Shown in pieces: positions 25,268 through 37,017 of a stretch of DNA of 64,000 nucleotides. The stretch lies in the NCBI GenBank assembly GCA_037043455.1, contig JAWPHD010004467.1, positions 1-64,000 on the forward strand. Direction: 5' to 3'. The notes beneath the pieces were generated by a model. It ran no database searches. It saw only the letters and a program-made list of their open reading frames with translations, and was not told where the DNA came from. A program made the position numbers and the translations under genes. Source of the stretch: Cyrtodaria siliqua (lineage: Eukaryota > Mollusca > Bivalvia > Adapedonta > Hiatellidae). The first letter of the stretch is position 1. Each line of letters opens with the position of its first letter.

Positions 25268-27775
25268 ACACGCCTACTAGACTCCGCAACCGCCTCCAAA
25301 AAGAGGTGATAATACGACGTTTCGGAGACACTTCCGATGCGGTTGCGGAGAGTAAATTGAAGCAGCAACGGTAAGTGTGAATTTAATTTTTTCATTTTTT
25401 TCGGCCCTAACTCGATCTTTTTCAAAAATCGGGGAATGTGGTACGATGTAGGAATGTTTTCCCTTCCTGTTTCATGTGTTGGTTTCGAAATATATTGAAT
25501 AATGTGGTCTGTAGAATTGTCATAAGTCAATCGACGAGTGTAATTTTCTCAACTGGACATGGTTTTTACTCCGTTTTTTATTTGCTATTTTATGAAACAT
25601 CTGCCCACGAACGAGGTCTATGACTTTGACATCACCTATCTTTCATCGTTCAATAAAAAAAATTCAATCACATATAAATGGAAAAGAATTATGGCCATTT
25701 TTTATGAAGAGGCGGTGTCGGAGAGTATGAGGCGGATTCGGAGAGTAAGAGGCGGTTTCGGAGACATGCACTCTATATAATAGATCTATACAGCTTTTAA
25801 TTGATAAGTAATGTATCAATACAATTGTTTATGATGAATTATTTGTGCAAATACTTGTTACTGGTCCTACCCATCATTGAACAATAAGTCTTAGTCGCTA
25901 CTAAATTTACCGAATCTTCCGTAAAATGCACGATGCAACCTACAGTTGATCTGATCCGAAAGCGCTTAATAGATGCAAATAAATTCTAAATAAATGATAA
26001 GCACATTCATTTAGTACAATCCTCTATAAATAATAGTACTGGATGCGTTACTTTAATTAATTTTGCATCAATTTCAAAGCCGATCTTATACGATTTATTA
26101 TCATCCTAACAAATATTTACCGAGGACCAGAAATATATTTTTAGCTAAAAGGTCAGCAACAATGTACATCTATCGTCAAGTATAGACTGTTAGGCATGAA
26201 ATGGAACAACTTTTTTTTTATTTGCCAAATTGCACAATAACTGCAATTTACGTATAAATGTATACCAAACTGCATTGTATGTATAACATAAATGTGTAAT
26301 TCAAACTAAAGTAGAAATCTATTAACTTTAAATAAAAAACATTTTATAAAATAACTTCATTTTCTGTCAATTGTAAAAAAATGTGTGTTTCATTCCATGC
26401 CTACCTGACTATAGTACATACTGGTATTGTATTGAACAAATTACACCGGCTACGTCACAACTGACGATAGGCCTCTATACTAAGACTTATTACCGAGCAA
26501 AATATGGCTTTTGTCTACATACGCATACGCATAACCGCCAACGGATTACTTTATATTTCAATAAATTGTTTATAAATCATTTTGTAACAAATTATTTGTT
26601 CGTACAAACACAGGAGTTCATAGTTTAATAAGTAAAACCTCATGCTTTTATTTACCATCATTTTACCGTCTAAACATAACGCTTTCTCTTTCATGACTTT
26701 TGAAGTACTTTCATTTTTGATTTATAAATAGGTATAATAAATAATCTTATTTTGCTGTTTAAATTGTCCGATTTTCGTAAATAATGACTGATATTCTGCC
26801 GTATCCCTACTTTGTATTAAATAATACTGAAAATCTAACCTAGTATCATTTTTTTCTTTTAAACGAAATGATACACTGTTGTAAATTTTAAACAATATCA
26901 GAAAAAAATACTTTTTAAAATATTCTCATCTTTCAAGCTCGTTCCAGAATTGTCCTAGATAAAACATAATTAATACTGGAAACAACGAAGACATCTGAAA
27001 ACTATAGGAAGCCGACTCGGTTTTATAAGTGTGTTCTTCAGAGGTATATTATATGTATAATGCAACTTTTGTTCAGCCTCCAAACCCAACCGAGCTGCCT
27101 CGTCTATCTCCGTAAGAATAGACTAAGGTCTAAAAAGGACTATGACTACACCAAGTGTGATTTGACTTGTGATTATGGAAGATATATTCTTGGACGAAAC
27201 AGTAACAACGGCATTTATTGAAACGTATTGAATTCTACAATTTTCACAATAATTGCAAGCGTTTACATATTATTATATATGTCTCCCGAAACCGCCTCTT
27301 ACTCTCCGAATCCGCCTCTCACTCTCCGACACCGCCTCTTCATAAAAAATGACCATAATTCTTTCAATTTATATTCGATTGAATTTTTTTCATTGAACGA
27401 TGAAAGATAGGTGATGTCAAAGTCATAGACCTCATTCGCGGGCAGATTTCTCATAAAACAGCAGGAAAACGGAGTAAAAACCATGTCCAGTTGGGAAAAT
27501 TACACTTGTCGATTGACTTATGACAATTCTACAGACCACATTATTCAATATATTTCGAAACCAACACATGAAACAGGAAGGGAAAACATTCCTACATCGT
27601 ACCACATTCCCCGATTTTTGAAAAGGATCGAGTTAGGGCCGAAAAAAACGAAAATATTAAATTCACACTTACCGTTGCTGCTTCAATTTACTCTCCGCAA
27701 CCGCATCGGAAGTGTCTCCGAAACGTCGTATTATCACCTCTTTTTGGAGGCGGTTGCGGAGTCTAGTAGGCGTGT
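25268..27775. mobile_element. Non-autonomous element with ~500-bp terminal inverted repeats
   Basis: 25268-25767 and 27279-27775 are near-identical inverted copies, roughly 90% or better by eye. The outer ends begin ACACGCCTACTAGACTCCGC. The inner ends carry three tandem GAGGCGGTTTCGGAGA-like 16-mers. The 1.5-kb interior is AT-rich with no transposase, so the element would need an outside enzyme. Both arms hold the same open frame of about 96-101 codons. I could not find a convincing target-site duplication, so exact ends may be off by a few bases. Confidence 0.85.
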
Positions 27776-27980
27776 TCCAAGGGATTAAATATACGCAGGG
27801 AATTAATGGAACAGTTGTATTTTATCGTAGAATAACATACAGTGGTCTCTCTTCATTTGTATATGATTATGAAAGACTGCGCAGGTCTAGAATTATTTTA
27901 GAAATAGAAATAAACATGATAATCCAGCCAGGAGATAAGTCAGAAAATACACTTTTACTCTGGTGAAAATGAGCATATAT

Positions 27981-28135
27981 ATAGAGGATCTTACATGAGT
28001 GACTGAGTATTATTGATTTTAATAAAAGAGTTTGATAAAATGATAGTATACGAGGCCCTCGCCGAGTATCCTATATTTTTATCCAACGAGTTTATTAAAG
28101 TCAATAATACACAGTCACGAATGTAAGATTCTGTT
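27981..28135. mobile_element. Palindromic MITE, GAGGATCTTA family
   Basis: Arms TAGAGGATCTTACATGAGTG and its diverged complement surround a centre with GAGGCCCTCGCCGAG. The same ends, including the right flank TTTATCACATAAC, bound the element at 53380-53532. Confidence 0.65.
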
Positions 28136-29000
28136 TATCACATAACACACCTACGACGTGATAGTTTCACTTTATTATTCTTTAATGTTGTAAATTCTTC
28201 TTATATACGGCGGCAATTTGTAAGACAAACCATGACGTTGTTTTGTTGTTAACATGACGTCACTATGCTACGCGGCTGTAAATGCGTTTGCCCTACAAAT
28301 AATGCGACACATTATACCAAATTTAACGTTACTAACATTCCTTTTATGAAGTAATGAAGTAGGATTTCAAATAATGATAAAAAATTAAGGCGTCTGAATG
28401 TACCGTATGATAAACCATGCAAACAAAATGTTTTACTGTACACACAGTGATTCGGTCCTCATTTGAAACTGTAATACACTACTCCCAGAAGCCATGTTAT
28501 GTGATAAACACAAATATCATAAATATTATATACGCAACTAAACACATATCAACTGGAATTATTGTATTGTTTAAAATAAACAATAATTCCATAAGAAACA
28601 AGACAGGGAAGAATACATACTTTAATCGAAATGTTCTAAGTTCAAGGCCCGAAACACAGATTAAAATGCACATGTTATACTTCATAGAGACTAACTGATT
28701 ACAACTGATGATTGATCGGTTACATCCAATCAATGGTAACCAATTATCCATTGTAAGTTTCAACCGATTGCCCGTCACTAGTACCAGGCAGATGAATGAT
28801 AGAATTTGGATCGTGATACCTCATTTTTGCAGCTTATTAGCACAATTTTGAAAAAATTATATAGCGCGTCTGATTTCAAATAATTTTCAGTTTATGGAGC
28901 TAATTGCTCAATCTGGTGTTACCAACCTCCCAAGGCACTTTATTATTGATACAATAACAACAGGTAATAATGTGTATTTAAGAATTGATTCAGTAATTTT
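28136..29000. other. Intergenic DNA, no gene recognised
   Basis: Two overlapping frames of 93 codons on opposite strands near 28417-28778 look like chance. No splice-supported exon was seen. Confidence 0.45.
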
Positions 29001-29007
29001 CGGTATA

Positions 29008-29132
29008 CCTGGGGTTTTAACGACGGTAATGGTTGGCAAATTTATCATAAATGCAAAGTGAATAGAAAATTTACCATGAAGCTATTTATGGTAAAGTTGC
29101 CATTCATTACCACCGTTCAAACCCAATACTTC
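29008..29132. repeat. Inverted repeat, MITE-like
   Basis: GGGGTTTTAACGACGGTAAT and, about 100 bp on, ATTACCACCGTTCAAACCC form arms of about 30 bp. Confidence 0.55.
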
Positions 29133-29323
29133 TATTGCATTGACCTTAAATGAAACCCGTTTATTTGCTGCATTTAAATTCCCAGTGAAATAACACTTTT
29201 ACGTTTTGGGCAGAGTTAAAGCAAAAAAGGTATAGTTTATTCGTTTGACTAACTTGGGAACTGTCGTAAGTTGCTATAAAAAAGCGTGCAAGGTTGGCAA
29301 CGTCACTGTTACCAAGTATTATA

Positions 29324-29468
29324 AAAGGATTAAATTCAATATTTCTATATTTTTACGGGTTATGAAAAACATTTAAGCTAGTTTAAATTTAGGGAGAAGT
29401 GTCTCGGGACTTCACACACTTTAAACTATTCTAATATTTTGTAGATCGAAATATTGAATTAAATCCTT
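29324..29468. mobile_element. MITE-like element, ~145 bp
   Basis: Terminal inverted repeats AAGGATTAAATTCAATATTTC and its near-perfect complement (one extra T) bound 145 bp with no coding potential. Confidence 0.65.
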
Positions 29469-29721
29469 AAAAAATCAATTCTTCGATGGATTAATCTAGT
29501 TTTTCATTTGCCTGACTCCAGTACATGTTTGTTAACATCCCTCGGCTAGGAAATATTTTCCTTTTTGCAGTGTTATACAGTAGCTTCTTGATCATACATT
29601 TTTTAATGGCATATCAACACATTATCTAAGGTTATTTAAAGCCGCCCAAGGCAGAGGAAAAGGACATATAGGAATCATATAACCTTCAATACACGGGACT
29701 GTCCACTTTATGTCCGGCGCA

Positions 29722-29975
29722 TCCTTGGCCGGTATAGTAAAGAGGCTGCATTTAAAACTTTCTCGTCTCTCACAGCTACAGGTTTGAATCCCACTGTAAG
29801 CTTGACTTGTCGAGTGAGAAAGTGTCAATAATCACGGTCGGCTGCGACAACAGCTGGAGGTATACAGTACTGGTTCTACCCAAGAAAAAAAATGGATCTG
29901 CTTCTACCACAAAAAAAAAGATTGTCATATATAGCCTAACATGTGCTAAATGACGTAAACATAACAAAACATTCA
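29722..29975 (+). repeat. tRNA-headed SINE, family 1
   Basis: A-box-like GGTATAGTAAAGAGG, B box GGTTTGAATCCCACTG, then TACAGTACTGGTTCTACCC and a tail with TGACGTAAACATAAC. This is the most complete family-1 copy in the window. Confidence 0.8.
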
Positions 29976-30198
29976 AACAGTTTATGCCACATCAAAAAGA
30001 CCAAGCTAAGAAATTAAACGCATTCCGATGGGCACATTGAAACACTCAATGGTGCACGTAAGTGCAGCAAGTAAGATCTCTAGATTCAAAGTCTACCATG
30101 CTGTGTCACGACCGTTTCAGAAATTAAGACGTTTCAGACAAATGCTATCAATAGTGTTTGCTGAATCAGTTATAAAACTGTGTTTTGAAAATACGTGT

Positions 30199-31860
30199 TT
30201 TTAGCTCTACTGGCCAAGAGCCAGCAGAGCTTTTGGGGTGGCGAGTTGTCGTCTGTCGTCCGTCTGTTAACTTTTACCTCGTTAAGACGATAGGGCCTTC
30301 ATTTTTCATCTGATCCTTACAAAACTTTACCAGATTGTAATGTTAATGTCAATGGAAGCTCGGACAAGTTCGAAAACCAGCCAAATCGGACCAGTAACAG
30401 CGGAGTTGTGGCCCTTGATTTAGTTAAAAATGCTATATTTTGCCTCGTTAAGCTGATAGGGTCTTCATTTTTCGTCCAATCTTTACCAAACTGTACCATA
30501 TTGTTAATATCAATGAAAGCTCGAACAAGATTGAAAGCCAGCATATCGAACCAGTAACAGCAGAGTTATGGCCCTTGATTTAGTTAAAAATGCTATATTT
30601 TGCCTCGTTTAAGACAAAAGTGCCTTTATTTCTCATCAGATCTTTACCAAGCTTTATCAGATTGTTAATATCAATGAATGCTTCGACAGATTTGAAAAAC
30701 AGACAGATCGGACCATTTACACAGGAGTTATGGCCCTTGATTTTCTGAAAAATGCTATATTTTGGCCTCAGTAAAATGAAAGAGCCTTCATTTGGACGGA
30801 TTTCAGTGAAAATTTTCAGGGATGATCAGTACCAAGCCTAGTTGTACATATCGTCACCGTGTTCAGGTTGAATGATTTCAGCAGAGTTATGTCCCTTTAA
30901 ATGTTTTAATACACATACTTTGTCTTTACTAGTTCTCCTGAACCCCTAGCTAGATTTAAATGAAACTTTTTAGGGATGATCAGTTGCAGCTCTAGTTGTG
31001 GAATTCATCGCCGTGTTTCGGTTGAATGATTTCTTGCAGAGTTGTGGCCCTTTAAAGGTTTTAATACACAAACTTTGTCTGGACTAGTTTTCCTGAACCC
31101 ATCGCCAGATTTCAACGAAACTTTACAGGGATGATCAGCACCAAGCCTAGTTGTGGATATCATCGTCGCGTTCCAGTTTACAGATTTTTGGCAGAGTTAT
31201 GGCCCTTTAAAGGTTTTTGATGCACAAACATTTTCCGGGCTAATTCTCCAGAACCCCTGGCTGGATTTCATCTGAACTTGAATTGAATTGAATTGGATTT
31301 TATAGTCGCACCAACAGCTACGGTCATATGGCAACTTTCCAGCTTCATCTGAACTTGACATGGATGATCAGTAGTAAGCCTAGTTGTGCATATCATCGCC
31401 ATATTCCGGTTGAATGAATTTTGCAGGGTTATGGCCCTTTAAAGGTTTTAATAGACAAACTTTGTCCAGATTACTCTCTTCTGAACTCCTTGCCAGATTT
31501 CAGCGAATCTTGGTGGGATGATCAGTACCAAGCCTAAAATTATCAGTATGACATGATGTTGGTCCTTGTCGAAAATCGTTTTGATTTGACGTTAAACATG
31601 GCTACCAGCGGCCATCTTTGTTTACATAGAGTTATATAATGAAAACTTGTAGCGACTACTCCTCTGAAACTACTTGACGGATTTTCATGAAACTTCACAG
31701 GAATGTTGCTCTTAATGTCTAATTGATCCTAACAAAATTTCAGGTCGGCCGGAAATTCAAGATGGCCGCCACGGTTAAAAATAGATTTTCAAAAAACAAG
31801 TCTGTTGCGACTACTTCCTGAAATCAAAATCAATCAGTAGAGCTTCAAGGTCATTGACCT
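30199..31860. repeat. Composite bivalve-type dispersed repeat block
   Basis: Same modules in the same order as 18440-20095: TTTTTAGCTCTACTGGCCAA, several ~160-bp units with CAGAGTTATGGCCCTTGA, then GGAAATTCAAGATGGCC. An unrelated repeat (TATAGTCGCACCAACAGCTA, about 31299-31340) is inserted and recurs near 59530. Confidence 0.8.
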
Positions 31861-32097
31861 CTTGTTAAAAATTAAAATAGCATTAAAGTAAATACAATTT
31901 TTAAAACTTTTTGGATATTTTACAGCTCCACTATTATAAGTAATTGAATTTGTAAGCACTAAAGCAGAATGCATATGATGTGGACATATTGATACCCTAT
32001 ACATGTAGGTTAATAACGCATACTTTTTTAACTAACTGTTGATGTGTACGCACACGCAAAGTTTTAGCGCCTCCAAATCGTTAAAAAATATCTCGGC

Positions 32098-32195
32098 AAA
32101 AGTCTGGCTAAAGACTTTCCAATCTGGCTAAAGGAATTTTTAGGGCTTTAGCCAGATTTGGCTAAAGGATTTAAAATCCTAGCGCTAGCCTAGCG
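32098..32195. repeat. TGGCTAAAG repeat and palindrome
   Basis: Four forward or inverted copies of TGGCTAAAG lie within 80 bp, followed by the palindrome AGCGCTAGCCTAGCG. It is a small structured repeat with no coding sense. Confidence 0.6.
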
Positions 32196-32448
32196 ATGTG
32201 TGGTTTCACATATAGTGGACTTGTACTTTGCTGAATTTACTTGTTTTCACTGGGTTTCTTTTTGATAAAGTGTTGGAATTAATTTATAAGCATAACCTGC
32301 AGCTTCATCTGGCACATACAAAGGACATACTTTAAGAGTTAAGATCAGTGCCTAGAATGGATTATGTAAATATACATAATTTGAAGTAAAATATGTTTAA
32401 TCTAAATTTAAGTTGGCTGATTAATTTTCTGTACGCTCTGTGCTGTTG

Positions 32449-32535
32449 GGAACATCTCTGTAGTGTAAGAAAGCATGCTTTTCTTTCGAGAAAAGAGATC
32501 CAGGTTCAAGTCCTGGCGGGGAACCTGGCACACTT
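32449..32535 (+). repeat. tRNA-like sequence
   Basis: A perfect 5-bp T stem and loop (CCAGGTTCAAGTCCTGG) follows an anticodon-like hairpin CTTTTCTTTCGAGAAAAG. The loop is too long or the stem too short for a normal tRNA, and the acceptor stem does not pair. Probably SINE-derived. Confidence 0.45.
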
Positions 32536-32539
32536 ACTG

Positions 32540-33757
32540 AGCTGTACAAACTTAGTTCTGGGATAATCACAACTTTAAAATAAATACATATAAAATTGTT
32601 CATTACACAATTATACTAGTGTTAAAAAATCATTCCATAATATTTATTTGCACTTCCATGAAAGTGAAGCGGCTATACGTAGTGTTACCCTTATCGTGAA
32701 ATATGGAAATGTTTGTTACTGTATATAATACATTCATCCGAACTGGCATTTTGAAATCAGACAAAACCAAAAGACAAAAGTCAATGAAACTATAAGGCTT
32801 TGAATACACTTATTATATAACTTCATTGTTTTATTTATAAAGTACTGAAGTCGGCAAACACAGATAGTGACCCCTCTCCCATTTTGGACATGTGTCACTT
32901 GACTGATAATCGATCGGTCAAATTCTTGCTAATATGTCATGCTACTAATATCATCCTTTCACGGCCTTTCAAATATGTCCGTACTCCCCATGCTATAATA
33001 CATGTATTATAGCTTTTCTTGTTAGTGGTAAATACAAATAACTGAGAAATAAAAAAATCAGTAATATGAGGCAATGTCTCCAAATATTTTAAACGTTAGC
33101 TGACCAAAAAGGATGATTTTGAAACTGTCATCACATTTTCTCGATATTTGCTTTTAATCAGAAAAAGTTTTTTGGTACATTTCTCGGGTATTTGTGATTT
33201 CCGCACACAACAATCCTCACTTAAATTGCGATTTTCTTCCCACTTGTTTATGCAGAGTAGTAACTATTTCAGAAAGTGTAAAACAACTTCGGAAAATAGC
33301 TAGGAATTACTTTCTGTTTACTTTCTAATATATTTAAGCAGTCAATAACGGGAAGTAAATTGCAATATGGGTATCAGTCCTACATGAGTGCCACCTGTTT
33401 GGAGAAGCTACCGAATATTAAATAGGCATACGGTGTGCATACTAGCGTAACTAAGCGCTTAAGTATTCAACATGAATGCTCTTTATTTGCATTTTAAGCT
33501 CCTTGGACATTATATACGGCTCTTTCTGGCTATTTTGTTAAAAACAAATAGCTGCTAAAAGGGAGAAAGAAAATGTCTCCGGAGGTTCCAGCATTTTTGG
33601 CAAGCATTCCAGGCTCCAAGTGTGCTGACGCCAAGCAACAAACTCCACCGAATAAGAGACAGGAAATATGCACTACACATCTTTGAAACCGTAATGTCAA
33701 TAGGGACAAAATGATAAAAACCATAAACTCATTGTATGAAGGCGTGCTTGTGACATC
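32540..33757. other. Intergenic DNA, no gene recognised
   Basis: AT-rich, with no array or hairpin of note. Minus-strand frames of about 80 codons at 33530-33945 lie antisense to the possible transposase relic that follows. Confidence 0.45.
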
Positions 33758-34146
33758 TTGTGCAAGAAACAAAAGTTGTACTTGCCTGGAAGTTCAAATT
33801 TGATTATGTGTCGAAGAAATAATGCACACCCAGTAGTGCCAGGCAAGAATGGTGCTGCCATTATTACAGACATGGTTTTGGCTATTGTGGATACACTATT
33901 AGGAATCGACAATGCTACATTTCGACGTTTAATTGCTTCGGACATACCGCCTCCAGCCAGAAGCCACTTGCAGACATTAACAACGTTTGCACGGACATAG
34001 TGGAATCAAACAGAACTGACTCGTCAGAGAAGCGCCGCCTGATGGTAAAGTCTAATATGGATAAGAGTGAAGACAAACTCGAAACATCTGTACGTCATCT
34101 CAAGCTTACACAATCACCTCTGAGAAATTTCAGTTTTACAGAAAAC
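33758..34146 (+). pseudogene. Possible Mutator-like transposase relic, frameshifted
   Basis: An 80-codon frame (33758-34000) ends in LLGIDNATFRRLIASDIPPP followed by ARSHLQ. One frame shift near 33970 continues as DINNVCTDIVESNRTDSSEK through HLKLTQSPL to a TAA at 34144-34146. The pattern 'small hydrophobic, IPPPxRSxxQ, then NxVxxxIVExN' recalls the start of metazoan Mutator-like transposase domains from memory. No catalytic residues are visible and there are no terminal repeats. This is a low-confidence call. Confidence 0.3.
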
Positions 34147-34447
34147 AAATAAATAATCGGCCTGACTACCAAGAACAAATTGTGTTGGCAAACTGCCTGT
34201 CAAAAGGACACAATCTTTGTCCTCCACTGTCATGGGGTCATATTGACTGTACTGCAAAAAAACTTACCAACCTTCACATTATGAGAGCCATATGACGTAT
34301 CAATTAGAATAAGACGTAGCAATCTTTCATCCGTACAATTACTACAGTTGACGATCAGTAATAATTTTAAGTATCCAGACAGGCTAACATCAACCATCTT
34401 TCGACAAGACTAGAGACGAGTTTTTGGTGGGGTGGTGGTGGATGGGT

Positions 34448-34482
<35 letters not shown>

Positions 34483-34514
34483 GAAGGAGTTAGGGGGGGG
34501 GGGGGGGGGGGGGG
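34448..34514. repeat. (AG)n followed by poly-G
   Basis: About 17 AG dinucleotides (34448-34481), then 22 G (34493-34514). Confidence 0.97.
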
Positions 34515-34539
34515 TTTATAGACATAAAGACAATTGTAA

Positions 34540-34803
34540 ATATATAAAGATAACAATATTAAAAATAAGGGATGATATGGTAGTAATATAAACTTTATAT
34601 GTAAATCAACAAATGCCCGTCAACGGGTATATACACAGGTAAATATATATAAGAACACATTATAATGATTTATATAGTCTGAATTATTTTAGGAAATCTA
34701 AAACAAGACTAAAATCTATAGTATCAAATAACTCTTTCATAGTATTAACATTGTAGTATCTTTGACGGATAGGATCAAAGTCTACACATTCCAACAAGAT
34801 GTG
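34540..34803 (-). pseudogene. Non-LTR retrotransposon 3' end (C terminus and tail)
   Basis: Minus-strand translation near 34803-34690 reads HILLECVDFDPIRQRYY, then NTMKELFDTIDFSL and a stop, then an AT-rich trailer. This is the extreme C terminus of a LINE-type polyprotein, in the usual 'HxLLxCxxF' context after the RT. Confidence 0.75.
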
Positions 34804-34805
34804 TT

Positions 34806-35008
34806 TGACCGTTAACGATGCAAAGATGTTTGACCGTTACATGGAATGTGTAGACTTTGATCCTATGCGTCAAAGGTACTACAATGTTAATACTATGAAA
34901 GAGTTTGTTAATACTATGAAAGAGTTATTTGATACTATAGATTTTAGTCTTGGTAAAGCAGCTATTCTAAGTGTTTATTTCCAACAACACAAAAATGCGA
35001 AGCCTTAG
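34806..35008 (+). pseudogene. Second LINE C terminus, head-to-head with the first
   Basis: The plus strand repeats the same protein end (MECVDFDPMRQRYYNVN). It has a 21-bp internal duplication (NTMKEFV NTMKELF) and a different last part (GKAAILSVYFQQHKNAKP) before the stop. Together with 34540-34803 it forms a near-perfect inverted duplication centred at about 34805. Confidence 0.75.
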
Positions 35009-35462
35009 TTTCATTTTATAACGACTTTTTTTTAATAGTACGCATTTAATTTAATATATTTGTATTGGACATTAAAGCAGCGCTTAGCGATATAAAACAA
35101 CTTTTATCAGTAGTTAACTTTTCAAATTGTATACATTTTCTAAATTCTAAGAATCAGATGTGACATGGGACTGACTGTAGTGTAATTAATATGATCGATC
35201 GACAACGCGCAATGTCTGTTTAGCACCAGTGCCGTAAACTGGTCGTGATGTCGTAAACTACTCCAAGAGACCGTATTATGTTTGTTCAATGTATAATAAG
35301 ACTCTTGGCTTCACAGATTGTAAATTTCACATGGATATCTATGGAAACTACTTCTGTCTGTATCACGACACGAGCTATATACAAGTAAATACATTGTAAA
35401 GTTGATAAGTGTGTAGCCTGAAGAAACATTTATAGTTTATAAAACCGTGTGCATGGTCATTT

Positions 35463-35539
35463 GTGGTGATAGTAATAGCAGCAGCAGCAGTAATATTAGT
35501 AGTATTTGTAGTAGCAGTAGTAGTAGTAGTAATAGCAGC

Positions 35540-35576
<37 letters not shown>

Positions 35577-35685
35577 TCAGTAGTAGTAATAGTAGTAGTA
35601 GTAGTAGTAGTGGTAGTAGTAGTAGTAGAAGTAGTAGTAGTAGCAGCCGCGGTAGTAGTAGTAGTAGTGGTAGGTAGTAGTAGAA

Positions 35686-35731
<46 letters not shown>

Positions 35732-35748
35732 ATAACAGCAGCAGCAGC

Positions 35749-35789
<41 letters not shown>

Positions 35790-35945
35790 GTAGTAGTAGC
35801 AGCAGCAGTAGTAGTAGTAGTAGTAGTAGTAGCAGCAGAACAGCAGCAGCAGTATTACTAGTAGTAGTAATACTAGTAGAAGCAGCAGCAGTAGTAGTAG
35901 TCGTAGTAATAGTAGCAGTAGCAGCAGCAGTAGCAACAGCAACTC
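35463..35945. repeat. (AGT/AGC)n trinucleotide tract, ~480 bp
   Basis: Almost uninterrupted AGT with AGC variants. The poly-Ser, poly-Val and poly-Leu frames that cross it in every register are artefacts. Confidence 0.97.
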
Positions 35946-36789
35946 TCTACGCATTTAATTGAATACGTACAAGGTGATAGTTTCCCAACAACACACGCCT
36001 GGAAATCAATTTGTAAAACAAAAATCATTGCCTCTGAATCCAGATCATGGCATCTTCGATTACAGGCGGATGACTGTTTTAGCAGATTTAGGCTACTACA
36101 TTCCAATACTGAAAGAGCGATTATCTGGGAGTGTGCAACTGACTCATACAGCCTGTTGAATGTACGCACCATTGGCCAATTTTGGATTTAGCAGAGCACC
36201 ACTCCTACTCAAAATTCACTATGCCATTTGTGTGGCATCTTCTATACTGACATTAGAGTTCACGCAATCATCGAGTGTTCTACAAATGTATATATCACAA
36301 ACGTTTTCTTTAATTCTATACAAGAACTGTTTGGACATGAAGTGCTGGCCGAAATTAATAAAGGCTCAAATGAGACAAAGTTGCAATATCTAATCGGCAG
36401 GTAATTATGCTCACTTCCAGAGCGCATAAACAATTCCTTAGAATAGCAATTGAATTTGTTGCACGCTGTTTGACTACTTAAAGACAACTGAACCGCTGCA
36501 AATTATGTTAATGAGATTATTGCCATAGTCATATATAAGCTGTTTATGTTATGACAAATTATGATATATGATGCATTTGCCTAACTGATTGCCAATTGTT
36601 GTACATATCCATGTTGTATATTATTTCATCTATTCTTATATTTTATATGCTTCTTTGAATTATGTTTCTTGTTGCTTCAATTTATCTCTGCAACTAGGAA
36701 ATAAAGAGAATAATAATAATAATAATGAATTCATAATAGGAAAAAGGAAATGAAATCTTATATTTTAACTAAATGAGGCTTATTACTCT
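35946..36789. other. Intergenic DNA with possible decayed coding
   Basis: A 66-codon plus frame (35959-36159) reads like protein (GIFDYRRMTVLADLGYYIP) but matches no family I know. An (AAT)n lies at about 36710-36725. It could be the far part of the relic at 33758. Confidence 0.35.
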
Positions 36790-37017
36790 TAAAGGGACAC
36801 ATGGAAATCTTGATTTTGTAAAATATCGCGGCGTCCCGTTAGTGTTTACACATAACTTGCATTTGTTCAATCATTAATATTACTTATAAGAATAGTATAA
36901 GGCAAATTCATTTTACATGTTACTGTTTGTTATATTGCACCAATAATATATTCCAACATATTGTAGATTTACACGAGCAAATCAAAACTAAAAATGTTTA
37001 TTTAAATGTACTTGGTA
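36790..37017. mobile_element. Left half of an AAGGGACAC MITE
   Basis: Opens with AAAGGGACACATGGAAATC and continues with GGCGTCCCGTTAG, as in the copies at 40502, 41214 and 43945. It stops where the long inverted repeat begins. A right-half fragment (TATGCAAGCAG) reappears at about 38845. Confidence 0.65.

Noticed and set aside
35447..35954. Long poly-Ser, poly-Val and poly-Leu/Tyr frames on both strands
   Set aside because: Direct result of the AGT/AGC tract, open in every register.
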